A stretch of DNA of 64,000 bases from Arthrobacter globiformis NBRC 12137 (lineage in GTDB: Bacteria > Actinomycetota > Actinomycetes > Actinomycetales > Micrococcaceae). Each line of letters begins with the position of its first letter. Position 1 is the first letter of the stretch. The notes beneath the pieces are model-generated. The model saw only the letters and a program-made list of their open reading frames with translations, was not told the DNA's origin and did not search any database. The position numbers and the translations under genes are program-made. The stretch covers positions 1 through 64,000 of the forward strand of contig NZ_BAEG01000058.1 in assembly GCF_000238915.1 (NCBI RefSeq). Reading direction: 5' to 3'. Shown in pieces: positions 8,970 to 19,371 of the stretch.

Positions 8970-9952
8970 GCCTTTCCGCCGACCGCACCGACATCATCCA
9001 TCACCTTCCCCCGGACCATCTGGAGCGCAGCCTGCGCGCAGACGTGCGCGCGGGTCTCAGCTCGTCACCCAAAACGCTGCCGCCCAAATGGTTCTATGAC
9101 AAACTCGGCAGCGCCCTGTTCGAACGCATCACGAACCTGCCCGAGTACTACCCGACGCGCGCCGAACGTGAAGTGCTGGAACTCTTCGCCCCAGAGATGG
9201 CGGCCGCGAGCCCGGCAGAAACATTGATTGAACTCGGATCCGGGTCGTCCAGGAAGACCCCGCTGCTGCTGGATGCCTTGAGGGACGCGGGATCGCTCCG
9301 CCGTTACGTCGCCGTGGACGTCAGCGATAGCGCGCTGCTGGATGCACGCAATGAACTGGCTCCGGCGTTCCCCGATCTTCGGCTGGAGGCAGTGGCAGCG
9401 GACTTCGAAACCCAGCTGCACCTTCTCCCTCGAACAGGGCGCCGCATGGTGGCTTTCCTGGGCGGCACCATCGGCAACTTTGAGCCGCAGGCCAGGGCCC
9501 GCTTTCTCACGGGTATCCGCGAGCTGCTCGACGGCGACGGCGGTTCGCTGCTGCTTGGCACGGACCTGGTGAAGTCACCCCACATCCTTGTCCCGGCCTA
9601 TGCCGACGCCGAGGGGGTCACCGCGGATTTCAACCGGAACGTGCTCCGTGTCCTCAACTCCCAGTTGGGCGCCGATTTCGAGGTCATGGCCTTTGACCAC
9701 GTCGCGCTGTGGATGCCCGACGAAGAGTGGATCGAAATGCGGCTGCGTGCCAGGAAACCGATGCTCGTGCGCCTGCCCGGAGTGGGGATGGACGTCCGGT
9801 TCCACGAAGGCGAGGAACTGCGCACGGAGATTTCCGCGAAATTCCGGATCGAGGGCATAGCGGGCGAGCTGGAATCAGCCGGATTCTCCATTGCAGGGCA
9901 ATGGACCGACAGTCAGAACCGCTATGCGATGACGCTCGCGGAGGCGCTATAG
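8966..9952 (+). CDS. egtD: L-histidine N-alpha-methyltransferase
   Basis: A 328-residue S-adenosylmethionine-dependent enzyme that trimethylates histidine to hercynine, the first committed ergothioneine intermediate. Typical motifs are PPKWFYDKLGSALFE (about residues 34-50), LIELGSGSSRKT (SAM-binding loop, near 90) and VAFLGGTIGNFEP (about 160-175). It overlaps the end of egtC by four bases and closes the operon. The next gene is convergent. Confidence 0.95.
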   Translation: MSLSADRTDIIHHLPPDHLERSLRADVRAGLSSSPKTLPPKWFYDKLGSALFERITNLPEYYPTRAEREVLELFAPEMAAASPAETLIELGSGSSRKTPLLLDALRDAGSLRRYVAVDVSDSALLDARNELAPAFPDLRLEAVAADFETQLHLLPRTGRRMVAFLGGTIGNFEPQARARFLTGIRELLDGDGGSLLLGTDLVKSPHILVPAYADAEGVTADFNRNVLRVLNSQLGADFEVMAFDHVALWMPDEEWIEMRLRARKPMLVRLPGVGMDVRFHEGEELRTEISAKFRIEGIAGELESAGFSIAGQWTDSQNRYAMTLAEAL

Positions 9953-9987
9953 CCGGGCAGCTGCGGCAAACCGGGGGAGCGCAACGC

Positions 9988-11178
9988 TCACCTGAGTAGA
10001 TGCACCAGCCGCTGGATCTCGGCCTCGGTGTTGTAATAGTGCACCGAGGCCCTCACCACCGTGGGCGCTGCACATGGTTTGCCGGCGAGGACAGCGTTGA
10101 CCTCACTAGAGGGCAGGGGAGCCACGGAGACGTTGATCCGGTGATCTGCCAGCTTGGCCCTGACGGTCCCCGCGTCGCTTCCCCGCACCGAAAACGTCAC
10201 GATGCCGCTCCGGATCACCCCGCCGTCGTGGACGGTTACCGCCGGAAGCGCAGACAAGGCGTTTCGCAGGAGCTCCGCGAGCCTGGCCACTCGCTCCTGC
10301 ACGGCGTCCAGGCCAAGGGCCAGGGCATAATCGACGGCGCGGCCCAGACCCAGCCTTCCGGCGACACTGGTCTCCCAGCTTTCAAAACGGCGCGCATCGC
10401 CGCGGATTTCGAGTCCGTTGGCGCCTGACGGAACGGCTGAATGCCCGTCCAGCATGACCGGCTCCAGCTGCTCCAGAACCGAGGCACGCACATACAGGAA
10501 CGCGGTGCCGCGGGGACCGCGCAGGAACTTCCGCCCGGTCCCCGCCAGCACGTCGCAGCCCAGCGCCTCCACGTCCAGGGGCATCTGGCCCACTGACTGG
10601 CATGCGTCGAGGACAAACAACACACCGGCGGCCCGGCAGAGCCGTCCCACCTGCGTGGCCGGATTGACCAGTCCGTTGGCCATGGGCACGTGTGTCAGGG
10701 CGACCATTGCAACGTTTCCGCGCTCAAGCTCCCTCTGGAGGTGCTCGACGTCGACCTGCCCATGGGGGTCGTCGCGGACAACCACAATCTGCAGGCCATG
10801 TCGACGCGCAAGCTGCCGCAGGGCGATGACGTTGCCGGAATACTCCGTACGGCCAATCAGCAGCCGTGCCCCGGGCTCAACGGGCAAGCTGTACACCGCC
10901 GCACCCCACGCCCGGCTGCCGCTCTCGGCCAGGGCGATCTCGTTTGCCTGTGCCCCGATGAGCCGCGCCACCGACGAGTACACGTCGTCCAGACGGTCAG
11001 CAGCCTCCTCGGCAGCTTCATAGCCGCCAATTTCCTCCTCCCGGCGCAGGTGGCCCACCACGGTCTCCGCCACCGGGCGGGACATGAGCGAGCTTCCCGC
11101 ATTGTTCAGATGGGTCACGTTCCGGACACCGCGGGTCTCTCGGCGCACCGCTTGCACATCAATGGACATGAACCTCAT
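9988..11178 (-). CDS. egtE: Class V aminotransferase-fold PLP enzyme, EgtE-like
   Basis: A PLP-dependent enzyme of the aminotransferase class V fold. The early HLNNAGSS and EEIGGYEAAEEAAD segments, the LDACQSVGQ aspartate and the TGRKFLRGPRG lysine resemble mycobacterial EgtE. EgtE is the C-S lyase that turns hercynylcysteine sulfoxide into ergothioneine. Here the gene is convergent with egtD rather than part of the operon, so the role is inferred from similarity and closeness. The first ATG is at 11178; ATG at 11169 is an equally good start. A sulfurtransferase-type desulfurase role cannot be excluded. Confidence 0.7.
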   Translation of the reverse strand: MRFMSIDVQAVRRETRGVRNVTHLNNAGSSLMSRPVAETVVGHLRREEEIGGYEAAEEAADRLDDVYSSVARLIGAQANEIALAESGSRAWGAAVYSLPVEPGARLLIGRTEYSGNVIALRQLARRHGLQIVVVRDDPHGQVDVEHLQRELERGNVAMVALTHVPMANGLVNPATQVGRLCRAAGVLFVLDACQSVGQMPLDVEALGCDVLAGTGRKFLRGPRGTAFLYVRASVLEQLEPVMLDGHSAVPSGANGLEIRGDARRFESWETSVAGRLGLGRAVDYALALGLDAVQERVARLAELLRNALSALPAVTVHDGGVIRSGIVTFSVRGSDAGTVRAKLADHRINVSVAPLPSSEVNAVLAGKPCAAPTVVRASVHYYNTEAEIQRLVHLLR

Positions 11179-11195
11179 CCTGTCACTAACCAAGG

Positions 11196-11208
11196 GCCTA
11201 AATTAGGC
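11196..11208. promoter_or_regulatory. Palindrome between divergent genes
   Basis: GCCTAAATTAGGC is a perfect palindrome with six-base arms around one base. It lies in the 37-base gap between the divergent EgtE-like gene and the alpha/beta hydrolase. It is a plausible operator that could act on both promoters; no regulator is identified. Confidence 0.35.
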
Positions 11209-11215
11209 TGACGCT

Positions 11216-12034
11216 GTGGAGTACAAAGCCCGCGGCATACCAGTACATTACGTGGAGCACGGCGAAGGGGCGCCGCTCCTGGTACTACACGGTGCGGGTG
11301 TGGATCACCGCGAGATGGTCGGTGCCATGGAGCCGATATTTACCGGAGTGGCTGATTGCCGGCGTCTTTACCCTGACCTTCCCGGCATGGGTCGCACGCC
11401 GGCGGGCACCCTGGACAGTGCCGACGACGTTCTCGACCTGCTGCTCGCGTTTGTAGATGGTGTGATCGGTGACGGGAAGTTTCGGCTCATTGGCCATTCC
11501 GCCGGTGCGTACTATGCCCGGGCCGTCGCCGGCAGGCGCCCGGAGCAGGTGACAGGGCTGGCGCTGATTTGTCCGCTGGGGGAGAACGTTCGGAATCTTC
11601 CGGCGCACCAGGTCTTGCACTCCTCGGTGGATCCGCGCGAGACGCTCGGTCCGGCTGAGGAGAGCGTGTTCCGTGACTACTTCGTCGTGCAGACCCAGTC
11701 CATGCTGGAGCGATACACGCAGTACATCGTCCCTGCCCTCGGCCTTGTCGACGAAAAAGGACTCGAGCGGATCGGCCAACACTGGCTGTTCAGCAGCAGC
11801 CCCGAAGCTGGCCCACCGTACTCCAGCCCCGTCCTGATCGTCACCGGACGCCAGGATTCGACAGTGGGGTACGCCGGCCAGTGGGACCTGCTCGAGCACT
11901 ATCCACGGGCAACCTTCGCTGTGCTCGACCGCGCCGGTCATGCGCTGCCGCACGAGCAGCCCGGCCTCATCAAGGCCCTGATCACCGAGTGGCTTGACCG
12001 CGTGCGCGAGCATCGCGCCGGCACTGGCCTGTAA
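11216..12034 (+). CDS. Alpha/beta hydrolase
   Basis: A 272-residue alpha/beta-hydrolase-fold protein. LVLHGAGVD (residues 23-31) forms the oxyanion region, and GHSAGA (near 93-98) is the nucleophile elbow with the catalytic serine. The late DRAGHALPHEQP supplies the catalytic histidine, and VTGRQDSTVG the acid. It starts at GTG with no strong ribosome binding site. No signal peptide is present, so it is probably cytoplasmic. The substrate is unknown. It is divergent from the EgtE-like gene. Confidence 0.85.
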   Translation: MEYKARGIPVHYVEHGEGAPLLVLHGAGVDHREMVGAMEPIFTGVADCRRLYPDLPGMGRTPAGTLDSADDVLDLLLAFVDGVIGDGKFRLIGHSAGAYYARAVAGRRPEQVTGLALICPLGENVRNLPAHQVLHSSVDPRETLGPAEESVFRDYFVVQTQSMLERYTQYIVPALGLVDEKGLERIGQHWLFSSSPEAGPPYSSPVLIVTGRQDSTVGYAGQWDLLEHYPRATFAVLDRAGHALPHEQPGLIKALITEWLDRVREHRAGTGL

Positions 12035-12376
12035 GTTCCCCGCGTAACGGAACCCGCCCCCGGACGCCTGTCCCCGAGCGTGGCGCGGCGGGGGAGCGTC
12101 GTCTGTAAAACCTACTAACGTGGATCTTTTGCCTGCTCGCTTCTGGGCCAGTTGGGGAAACTTGCCGCATCACTTTCTGCGATTGCTGGGTTGATTCGCT
12201 GTACTAGCCGTCGCAAGAATGAACGTCCTGACGAGCTCTAAAAAATAAATAAGGCTGGACTAGATGTTTAAATCGGCGTAGTTTTGCTTATGAAACAAGT
12301 GAACGTGACTTGCATCGCAAGATGCCGCGGACGAGGGGATTCCGACCAACACCTACTGGAGCGCCAAGGGGCACTG
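12035..12376. other. Intergenic stretch with an AT-rich patch
   Basis: No gene is supported in these 340 bases. From about 12230 to 12300 the sequence is strikingly AT-rich (runs such as CTCTAAAAAATAAATAAGG) in an otherwise GC-rich chromosome, just upstream of an orphan gene. This may hold that gene's promoter, or mark the edge of inserted DNA. Confidence 0.4.
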
Positions 12377-12769
12377 ATGACAGCAACGATGAATGACCTG
12401 ATCGACGATCCGTTCGCGGATCTTCCGGCGCGGCGGACCTGCCCGGCCGAGGATTTCGCTGCCCCGGTTCTGACCGTCACCGTCAACGACCAGGCGGTGC
12501 TTGCGATCGCTCGCCGCCTGCATGATGGGGCGTGCCTGCGCGGGAGTGGCTGCGGACTCCGCGACTTCCACGCGATGGACAATCACGAGACGGATGTCCG
12601 GGTCATGCTGGCCGCAATGGTGCAGGCCGGCGCCGACGGCGACAGTCCGGAAATCAGCCCCTGCCGCAGCGTAACTGAGCGCCGATGGTTCCGCGGCAAG
12701 TGGTCGTGCGCTGCATGCGGCGGCGGCATCCGCTTTGGTGGCGGCACCGGCTGGGTCCACGCCCGCTGA
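12377..12769 (+). CDS. Hypothetical protein with a zinc-ribbon-like end
   Basis: A 130-residue protein I do not recognise. It has cysteines in GACLRGSGCG (about residues 61-70) and a C-terminal CAACGGG, which could bind zinc or another metal. There is no membrane segment. The ATG at 12377 is chosen over an in-frame start 93 bases upstream, because the upstream region reads like non-coding sequence. It stands alone between unusual intergenic stretches and may be part of a small insertion. Confidence 0.5.
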   Translation: MTATMNDLIDDPFADLPARRTCPAEDFAAPVLTVTVNDQAVLAIARRLHDGACLRGSGCGLRDFHAMDNHETDVRVMLAAMVQAGADGDSPEISPCRSVTERRWFRGKWSCAACGGGIRFGGGTGWVHAR

Positions 12770-13279
12770 CCTGATGCACCGTGGGAATGAGGCCCGCTGT
12801 TCTTTGTCTGCGTATCGCAGGCGCTCCGCAGCAGTAATGAGGCTTTGAGCTCGAAGACGCCGCGTCACCTAAAGGGGGAGGGTTTATCGCCCGTCGGCTG
12901 GAGCTCTCGCGAGGTTACTTTACATAATGCTGATTATCGGCATTACGTAGGGAGGTGCAGAAGTGGGTGCGAAACATCCCGTACGGACGGCCCGCATGGC
13001 TTACAGATCAGGTTCATCTCCGTACAGTTTTGACCATTTGAGCCACTGCCTGCGGCCATGAAATGCTTGCCGGCACTGAGTCGCTGATTAGAGATTCGAA
13101 CCATGTGGCGTTTTAGAACCTTTGTCCGGACGATCACATCGTCGCGCAGGATCCGTGTCGGCACACCGCCTGATCCGGCCAGCTTCGGGACGGCCGCCAA
13201 TCTGCCTTGCACCCAACAGCCGGCGGATATCGGCGGAGAAACCGCCAGGAAGCCGCCATCACCGGCTAGCTTGACATAA
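12770..13279. other. Gene-poor region with recombination-like repeats
   Basis: No gene is supported in about 500 bases. The region has lower GC than its surroundings and holds two related palindromic motifs (separate entries). A minus-strand open frame across 12943-13212 contains the peptide GGVPTRILRDDVIVRTKVL, which looks protein-like, but it has no ribosome binding site and no family I can name. The stretch looks like decayed or inserted DNA. Confidence 0.4.
12921..12949. repeat. 29-bp near-perfect inverted repeat
   Basis: TACATAATGCTGAT and ATCGGCATTACGTA form 14-base arms around one base, with 12 of 14 positions pairing. A long, symmetric, AT-rich palindrome like this is typical of a recombinase core site or a transposon end, and much less so of a terminator because no T tract follows. 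No recombinase or transposase gene is in the window, so function is inference. Confidence 0.5.
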
Positions 13280-13284
13280 TGTCA
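13272..13284. repeat. Small palindrome sharing ACATAATG
   Basis: TGACATAATGTCA is a perfect palindrome with six-base arms. It shares ACATAATG in the same orientation with the 29-bp inverted repeat 350 bases upstream. The pair could be two related binding or crossover sites, or the similarity may be chance. Confidence 0.35.
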
Positions 13285-13402
13285 GACTCTCCCGGCAACC
13301 GGGGCCGCTGCATGCTGGAAGATCGTCGTCGTCGCCCTGATAACGTTCACGGCGAGCTTCGTCGCCGCGGCAGCCATCGTGCAGGTTGCCATGAACTTCT
13401 AG
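13280..13402 (+). pseudogene. Remnant of a membrane protein C-terminus
   Basis: Forty codons from just after a TAA to a TAG, with no ATG, GTG or TTG usable as a start near the beginning. The last part translates as a hydrophobic helix (KIVVVALITFTASFVAAAAI) and the codons have GC-rich third positions, as real genes here do. The overlapping frame that would extend the next gene upstream is arginine-rich and looks like a shadow. This suggests the 3' end of a lost membrane protein, perhaps a permease that once preceded the amidohydrolase. The family is not identifiable. Confidence 0.35.
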
Positions 13403-13419
13403 CACGAAAGGAAGGAACC

Positions 13420-14652
13420 ATGCTTATCATCAATGTCCGTCCATGGGGCGGGAACGCCGTGGACATCGAGGTCCGTGACGGCCGGATCGCTGCACTGCAC
13501 CCCGCCGGGACCGCCGCCGTCAATGCCGGGACCGCCGGTGGTGCAGTGGACGGGCGCCACCGGATCGCCATCCCTGCCTTCACCGACGTCCACGTCCACC
13601 TCGATTCGACCCGGATCGGGCTGCCGTTCCGGGAGCACACCGGCGGTCCCGGGGTATGGAACATGATGTGCAACGACCGGGAGAACTGGCGCGACACCCC
13701 CATCCCCTACCCGGAGGTGGTGGCGGGAACGCTGGAACGGATGATTGCGCGGGGCACCACGCGTGTCCGCTCCTACGCCCAGGTCGACGTGGACTGCAGG
13801 CTGGAGCGCTTCGAGGCGGTCTTGGCTGCCAAGGAACGCTTCGCCCGCGCCGCAACCGTGGAGATCATGGCATTTCCCCAGGCCGGACTGCTGCTGGAGG
13901 ACGGGACCGTCCCACTCCTTGAGGATGCCCTCAGGGCAGGTGCCACGACCATCGGCGGCATAGATCCCTGTCAGCTGGACCGGGATCCGGTGCGCCATCT
14001 GGACATCGTTTTCGGCCTGGCCGAAAGGTACGGGGTCGACGTCGACATCCACCTGCACGAGCCTGGCCACCTCGGCGTTTTCAGCGCGGAGCTCATCTTT
14101 GAACGAACCCGGGCACTGGGCATGCAGGGGCGCGTCTCGCTCTCCCACGCCTACGACCTGGCCAACGTCCACCCCGACGTTTCCGCGCGGCTCCTGGAGC
14201 AGATGGCTGAACTGGACATCGCCTGGGCGACCGTGGCCCCGGCGAGTGGCGGCACCCAGTTCGACCTGGCCCGGATGACCGACGCCGGGATCCGGGTTGG
14301 GTTGGGCGAGGACGGCCAGCGGGACTACTGGAGCCCGTACGGCAACTGCGACATGCTCGACCGCGCCTGGCAGTTGGCGTTCACCCATCGCCTCCGCAAA
14401 GACCGGCTGATCGAGCACTGCGCGGCGATCGCCACCGTTGGGGGTGCCTCCATCATGGACCGTGCAGTCCGCCGCCTCACGAGCCCCGACGACCGGCCGG
14501 GCCTGGCTGTTGGCGACGAGGCGGACATCGTCCTTGTCGACGGAGAAACCGTCACGAGCACCGTCATGGACCGCGGAGCGGACCGCACCGTCATCCACGA
14601 TGGCCGCGTCGTGGCCGATGGGCTGTCCGTTCTGCCGGATCCGGCGGCATAA
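13420..14652 (+). CDS. Cytosine-deaminase-like amidohydrolase
   Basis: A 410-residue metal-dependent hydrolase of the amidohydrolase superfamily, closest in look to cytosine deaminase and N-isopropylammelide-type enzymes. Metal and substrate residues are in DVHVHLD (about 55-61), DIHLHEPGH (about 210), LSHAYDL (about 245) and GLGEDGQRDYW (about 300). The ATG at 13420 follows AAGGAAGGA, which decides the start over an in-frame codon 141 bases upstream. Deamination of cytosine or a related heterocycle is inferred from the fold. It is convergent with the UvrA-like gene. Confidence 0.82.
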   Translation: MLIINVRPWGGNAVDIEVRDGRIAALHPAGTAAVNAGTAGGAVDGRHRIAIPAFTDVHVHLDSTRIGLPFREHTGGPGVWNMMCNDRENWRDTPIPYPEVVAGTLERMIARGTTRVRSYAQVDVDCRLERFEAVLAAKERFARAATVEIMAFPQAGLLLEDGTVPLLEDALRAGATTIGGIDPCQLDRDPVRHLDIVFGLAERYGVDVDIHLHEPGHLGVFSAELIFERTRALGMQGRVSLSHAYDLANVHPDVSARLLEQMAELDIAWATVAPASGGTQFDLARMTDAGIRVGLGEDGQRDYWSPYGNCDMLDRAWQLAFTHRLRKDRLIEHCAAIATVGGASIMDRAVRRLTSPDDRPGLAVGDEADIVLVDGETVTSTVMDRGADRTVIHDGRVVADGLSVLPDPAA

Positions 14653-14668
14653 CCTACATGCGAGTCCG

Positions 14669-17059
<2,391 letters not shown>

Positions 17060-17229
17060 CGTGTCTCCCTCTGTCAGGCGGATAGCCGGTTCGGTCCGGC
17101 TTCGCGCGCCACGTCTGATTCTTGTTCGTTGTCGCGGTTGCGGCAACAGTAACTCCGCACGGCAACCGGCGGACGCAACAGCTGCGCCCGCCGGTCGTGA
17201 TCGGAAGTCCGGTTGTGATCGGAAGTGTC

Positions 17230-17640
17230 TTACAGGACTTCGTTGATGCGGATCAGGTTCCCCGCAGGGTCGCGGAATGCACAGTCGCGGACACCGTATG
17301 CCTGCTGGGTGGGCTCCTGCACCACCTCGGCGCCGCTGGCCTGCACCTTTTCGAAGGTGCCGTCCAGGTCCGGGGTGGCCAGCACGAGGCGGGCGTAGGT
17401 CCCCTTGGCCATCATTTCGGTGATGGTACGGCGTTCGTCCTTGGTGATGCCCGGGTCGGCTGCCGGCGGTTCCAGGACCACAGAGGTGCCGGGCTGGTCC
17501 GGAGGACCGACGGTGAGCCAGCGCATCCCGCCGTACCCCACATCGTTGCGGAGCTCGAATCCGAGGGTGTCGCGATAGAAGGCCAGGGAGGCGTCGGCGT
17601 CGTTATGCGGAAGGAAAGTCCAGTGAATGGTGAGGTTCAT
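17230..17640 (-). CDS. VOC (glyoxalase/bleomycin-resistance fold) protein
   Basis: A 136-residue vicinal-oxygen-chelate fold protein with the usual opening of paired beta-alpha-beta units (IHWTFLPHNDADASLAFYRD, residues 5-24) and a closing FRDPAGNLIRINE motif. Family roles range from glyoxalase and dioxygenase to drug binding; which applies is not shown. It follows the AraC-type regulator after nine bases on the same strand, so the two form one unit. Confidence 0.88.
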   Translation of the reverse strand: MNLTIHWTFLPHNDADASLAFYRDTLGFELRNDVGYGGMRWLTVGPPDQPGTSVVLEPPAADPGITKDERRTITEMMAKGTYARLVLATPDLDGTFEKVQASGAEVVQEPTQQAYGVRDCAFRDPAGNLIRINEVL

Positions 17641-17649
17641 GCCGCCAGT

Positions 17650-18150
17650 CTAGGTGCGGCCGGACGGGACCGCTTCTCGATTCCTGACCGGTCTGCTTAC
17701 CTGTTTCACCACGCATGACGCCATGCCCTCGGTATCCCCCGCCGCCTGTGTCCGGTACACGCTGGGCGGCATGCCGACCAGCTCGGTGAAGCGGCTGCTG
17801 AACGTCCCCAGCGACGAACAGCCGACGGCGAAACACACCTCCGTGACGCTGAGGTCGCCGCGCCGCAGCAGTGCCATCGCCCGCTCGATGCGCCGCGTCA
17901 TGAGGTAGGCGTACGGGGGCTCGCCGTAGGCTTCCCGGAACTGCCGGCTGAGGTGACCGGCTGACATGTTCACGCCGCGCGCAAGCGCCTCGACGTCCAG
18001 CGGCTGGGCGTACTCCCTGTCGATGCGGTCACGGACGCGGCGCAGCCGCGCCAGATCGTCCAGGCGCTGTTCTGCGGCGGGTCTGGTGGTCACATTCGTG
18101 ATCGTGCTACCTCCCGCCTGAGTTGTCCAGTTGCCGCCAGGCCAATCCAT
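17650..18150 (-). CDS. AraC-family transcriptional regulator
   Basis: A 166-residue regulator consisting mostly of the AraC/XylS DNA-binding domain (about residues 32-132). Helix-turn-helix motifs are visible at VEALARGVNMSAGHLSRQF and VTEVCFAVGCSSLGTFSSRF. No separate ligand domain is present before it. It is co-transcribed with the VOC gene and divergent, across 34 bases, from the type III PKS operon, so it may regulate either or both. Confidence 0.88.
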   Translation of the reverse strand: MDWPGGNWTTQAGGSTITNVTTRPAAEQRLDDLARLRRVRDRIDREYAQPLDVEALARGVNMSAGHLSRQFREAYGEPPYAYLMTRRIERAMALLRRGDLSVTEVCFAVGCSSLGTFSSRFTELVGMPPSVYRTQAAGDTEGMASCVVKQVSRPVRNREAVPSGRT

Positions 18151-18184
18151 TGTCTTAACCTGCGCTCTCGCTAAGAATGAACCA

Positions 18185-19366
18185 ATGACGGTCTATGTGA
18201 GAGCTCTCGAAACCGCAGTCCCGCCGACTTTGCTCATCCAGCACGAGGCCCGTGACGTCTTCGCGTCGCAGCCCGGGCTGACCCGGCTCGGCTCCCGGCT
18301 TGTGTCCACGTGCTTTGATTCCGCCGCCATCGACACCCGGTACACGGCGGTCCGCGAACTGACCCTGGACTCCGCCGCCGAAGACCCCCAGTTTTTCGAT
18401 CCGCAGACCCGCGTGCTGCGGAGCCCCAGCACCAAGGCACGCAACAACCTCTTCGCCGAGGAAGCCACGAAGCTTTTCATCGAGGCGGCGGACGCGGCCG
18501 TTTCCAAGTGCGACGGCATTGACCCGCCGGACATCACCCACCTCATCACAGTCTCCTGCACCGGCTTTTTCAACCCCGGGCCGGATTACAAGATCGTCCG
18601 CGCCCTGGGCCTCAACCCGGCGGTGCAGCGGTACCACCTCGGCTTCATGGGCTGCTACGCGGCCTTCCCGGCGCTCCGGGCGGCCAAGTCCTTTTGTGAG
18701 GCGGACCCGGCGGCGGTTGTGCTGGTCGTGTGCGCCGAGCTGTGCTCCCTGCACGTCCGGACCTCCAACGATCCGGACACGATCATGGGATCTGCGCTGT
18801 TTGCGGACGGCGCGGCGGCAGCCGTGGTGACGGCGCGTGAGGACCTGGAATCCCGGCCGCTGCTCCAGTTGGACCATTTCGAGACGGTCCTGACCCCGGT
18901 GGGTGAGGACTCTATGGCCTGGAATATCGGCGATGAAGGCTTTGAGATGGTGCTCGGCAACTACGTGCCGCACATCATCGATAGCCACATCGTTGGCGCG
19001 CTCGAGCCGCTGCTGGCACGCGACCCCTCGCTGCGGGAACTCGCGTACCGCGACATCACCCACTGGGCCATCCACCCGGGCGGCCGCAGCATCCTGGACA
19101 AGGTGCAGTCCCGGCTGGACCTCACCGATGAGCAGTTGCATCCGGCCCGCGAAACGCTGCGGAATTACGGCAACATGAGCAGCGCGACGGTGCTCTTCGT
19201 CCTCAAGCACATTCTGGATCTTCCGTCGCGGGAGGGGGACGAACGCATCTGCTCCATGGCGTTCGGCCCCGGGCTGACGGTGGAAACCGGGCTGTTCACC
19301 AAGGTGAGGCAGCCGGCCGACGGGCTTCATGCGGCGTCCGCCGAGGCCGAGCCGTCCCTGGCCTGA
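18185..19366 (+). CDS. Type III polyketide synthase
   Basis: A 393-residue chalcone/stilbene-synthase-fold enzyme. The catalytic triad is visible: Cys157 in GFMGCYAAFPALR, His297 in HWAIHPGG, and Asn330 in YGNMSSATV. Type III synthases extend acyl-CoA starters with malonyl-CoA on a single homodimer without carrier protein. The downstream methyltransferase and FAD monooxygenase make an alkylresorcinol- or quinone-type phenolic lipid the best guess, as in Streptomyces srsABC. An alkylpyrone or tetrahydroxynaphthalene product cannot be ruled out. The ATG at 18185 is chosen because the upstream in-frame start would run into the divergent AraC gene. Confidence 0.92.
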   Translation: MTVYVRALETAVPPTLLIQHEARDVFASQPGLTRLGSRLVSTCFDSAAIDTRYTAVRELTLDSAAEDPQFFDPQTRVLRSPSTKARNNLFAEEATKLFIEAADAAVSKCDGIDPPDITHLITVSCTGFFNPGPDYKIVRALGLNPAVQRYHLGFMGCYAAFPALRAAKSFCEADPAAVVLVVCAELCSLHVRTSNDPDTIMGSALFADGAAAAVVTAREDLESRPLLQLDHFETVLTPVGEDSMAWNIGDEGFEMVLGNYVPHIIDSHIVGALEPLLARDPSLRELAYRDITHWAIHPGGRSILDKVQSRLDLTDEQLHPARETLRNYGNMSSATVLFVLKHILDLPSREGDERICSMAFGPGLTVETGLFTKVRQPADGLHAASAEAEPSLA

Positions 19367-19371
19367 CGGCC

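Noticed and set aside
12943..13212. Minus-strand 89-residue frame
   Set aside because: Contains a protein-like stretch but no start signal, no family and poor surroundings; noted as possible decayed DNA instead.
13292..13310. LPATG sequence resembling a sortase signal
   Set aside because: The hydrophobic part follows but there is no positively charged tail and no start codon; most likely chance.
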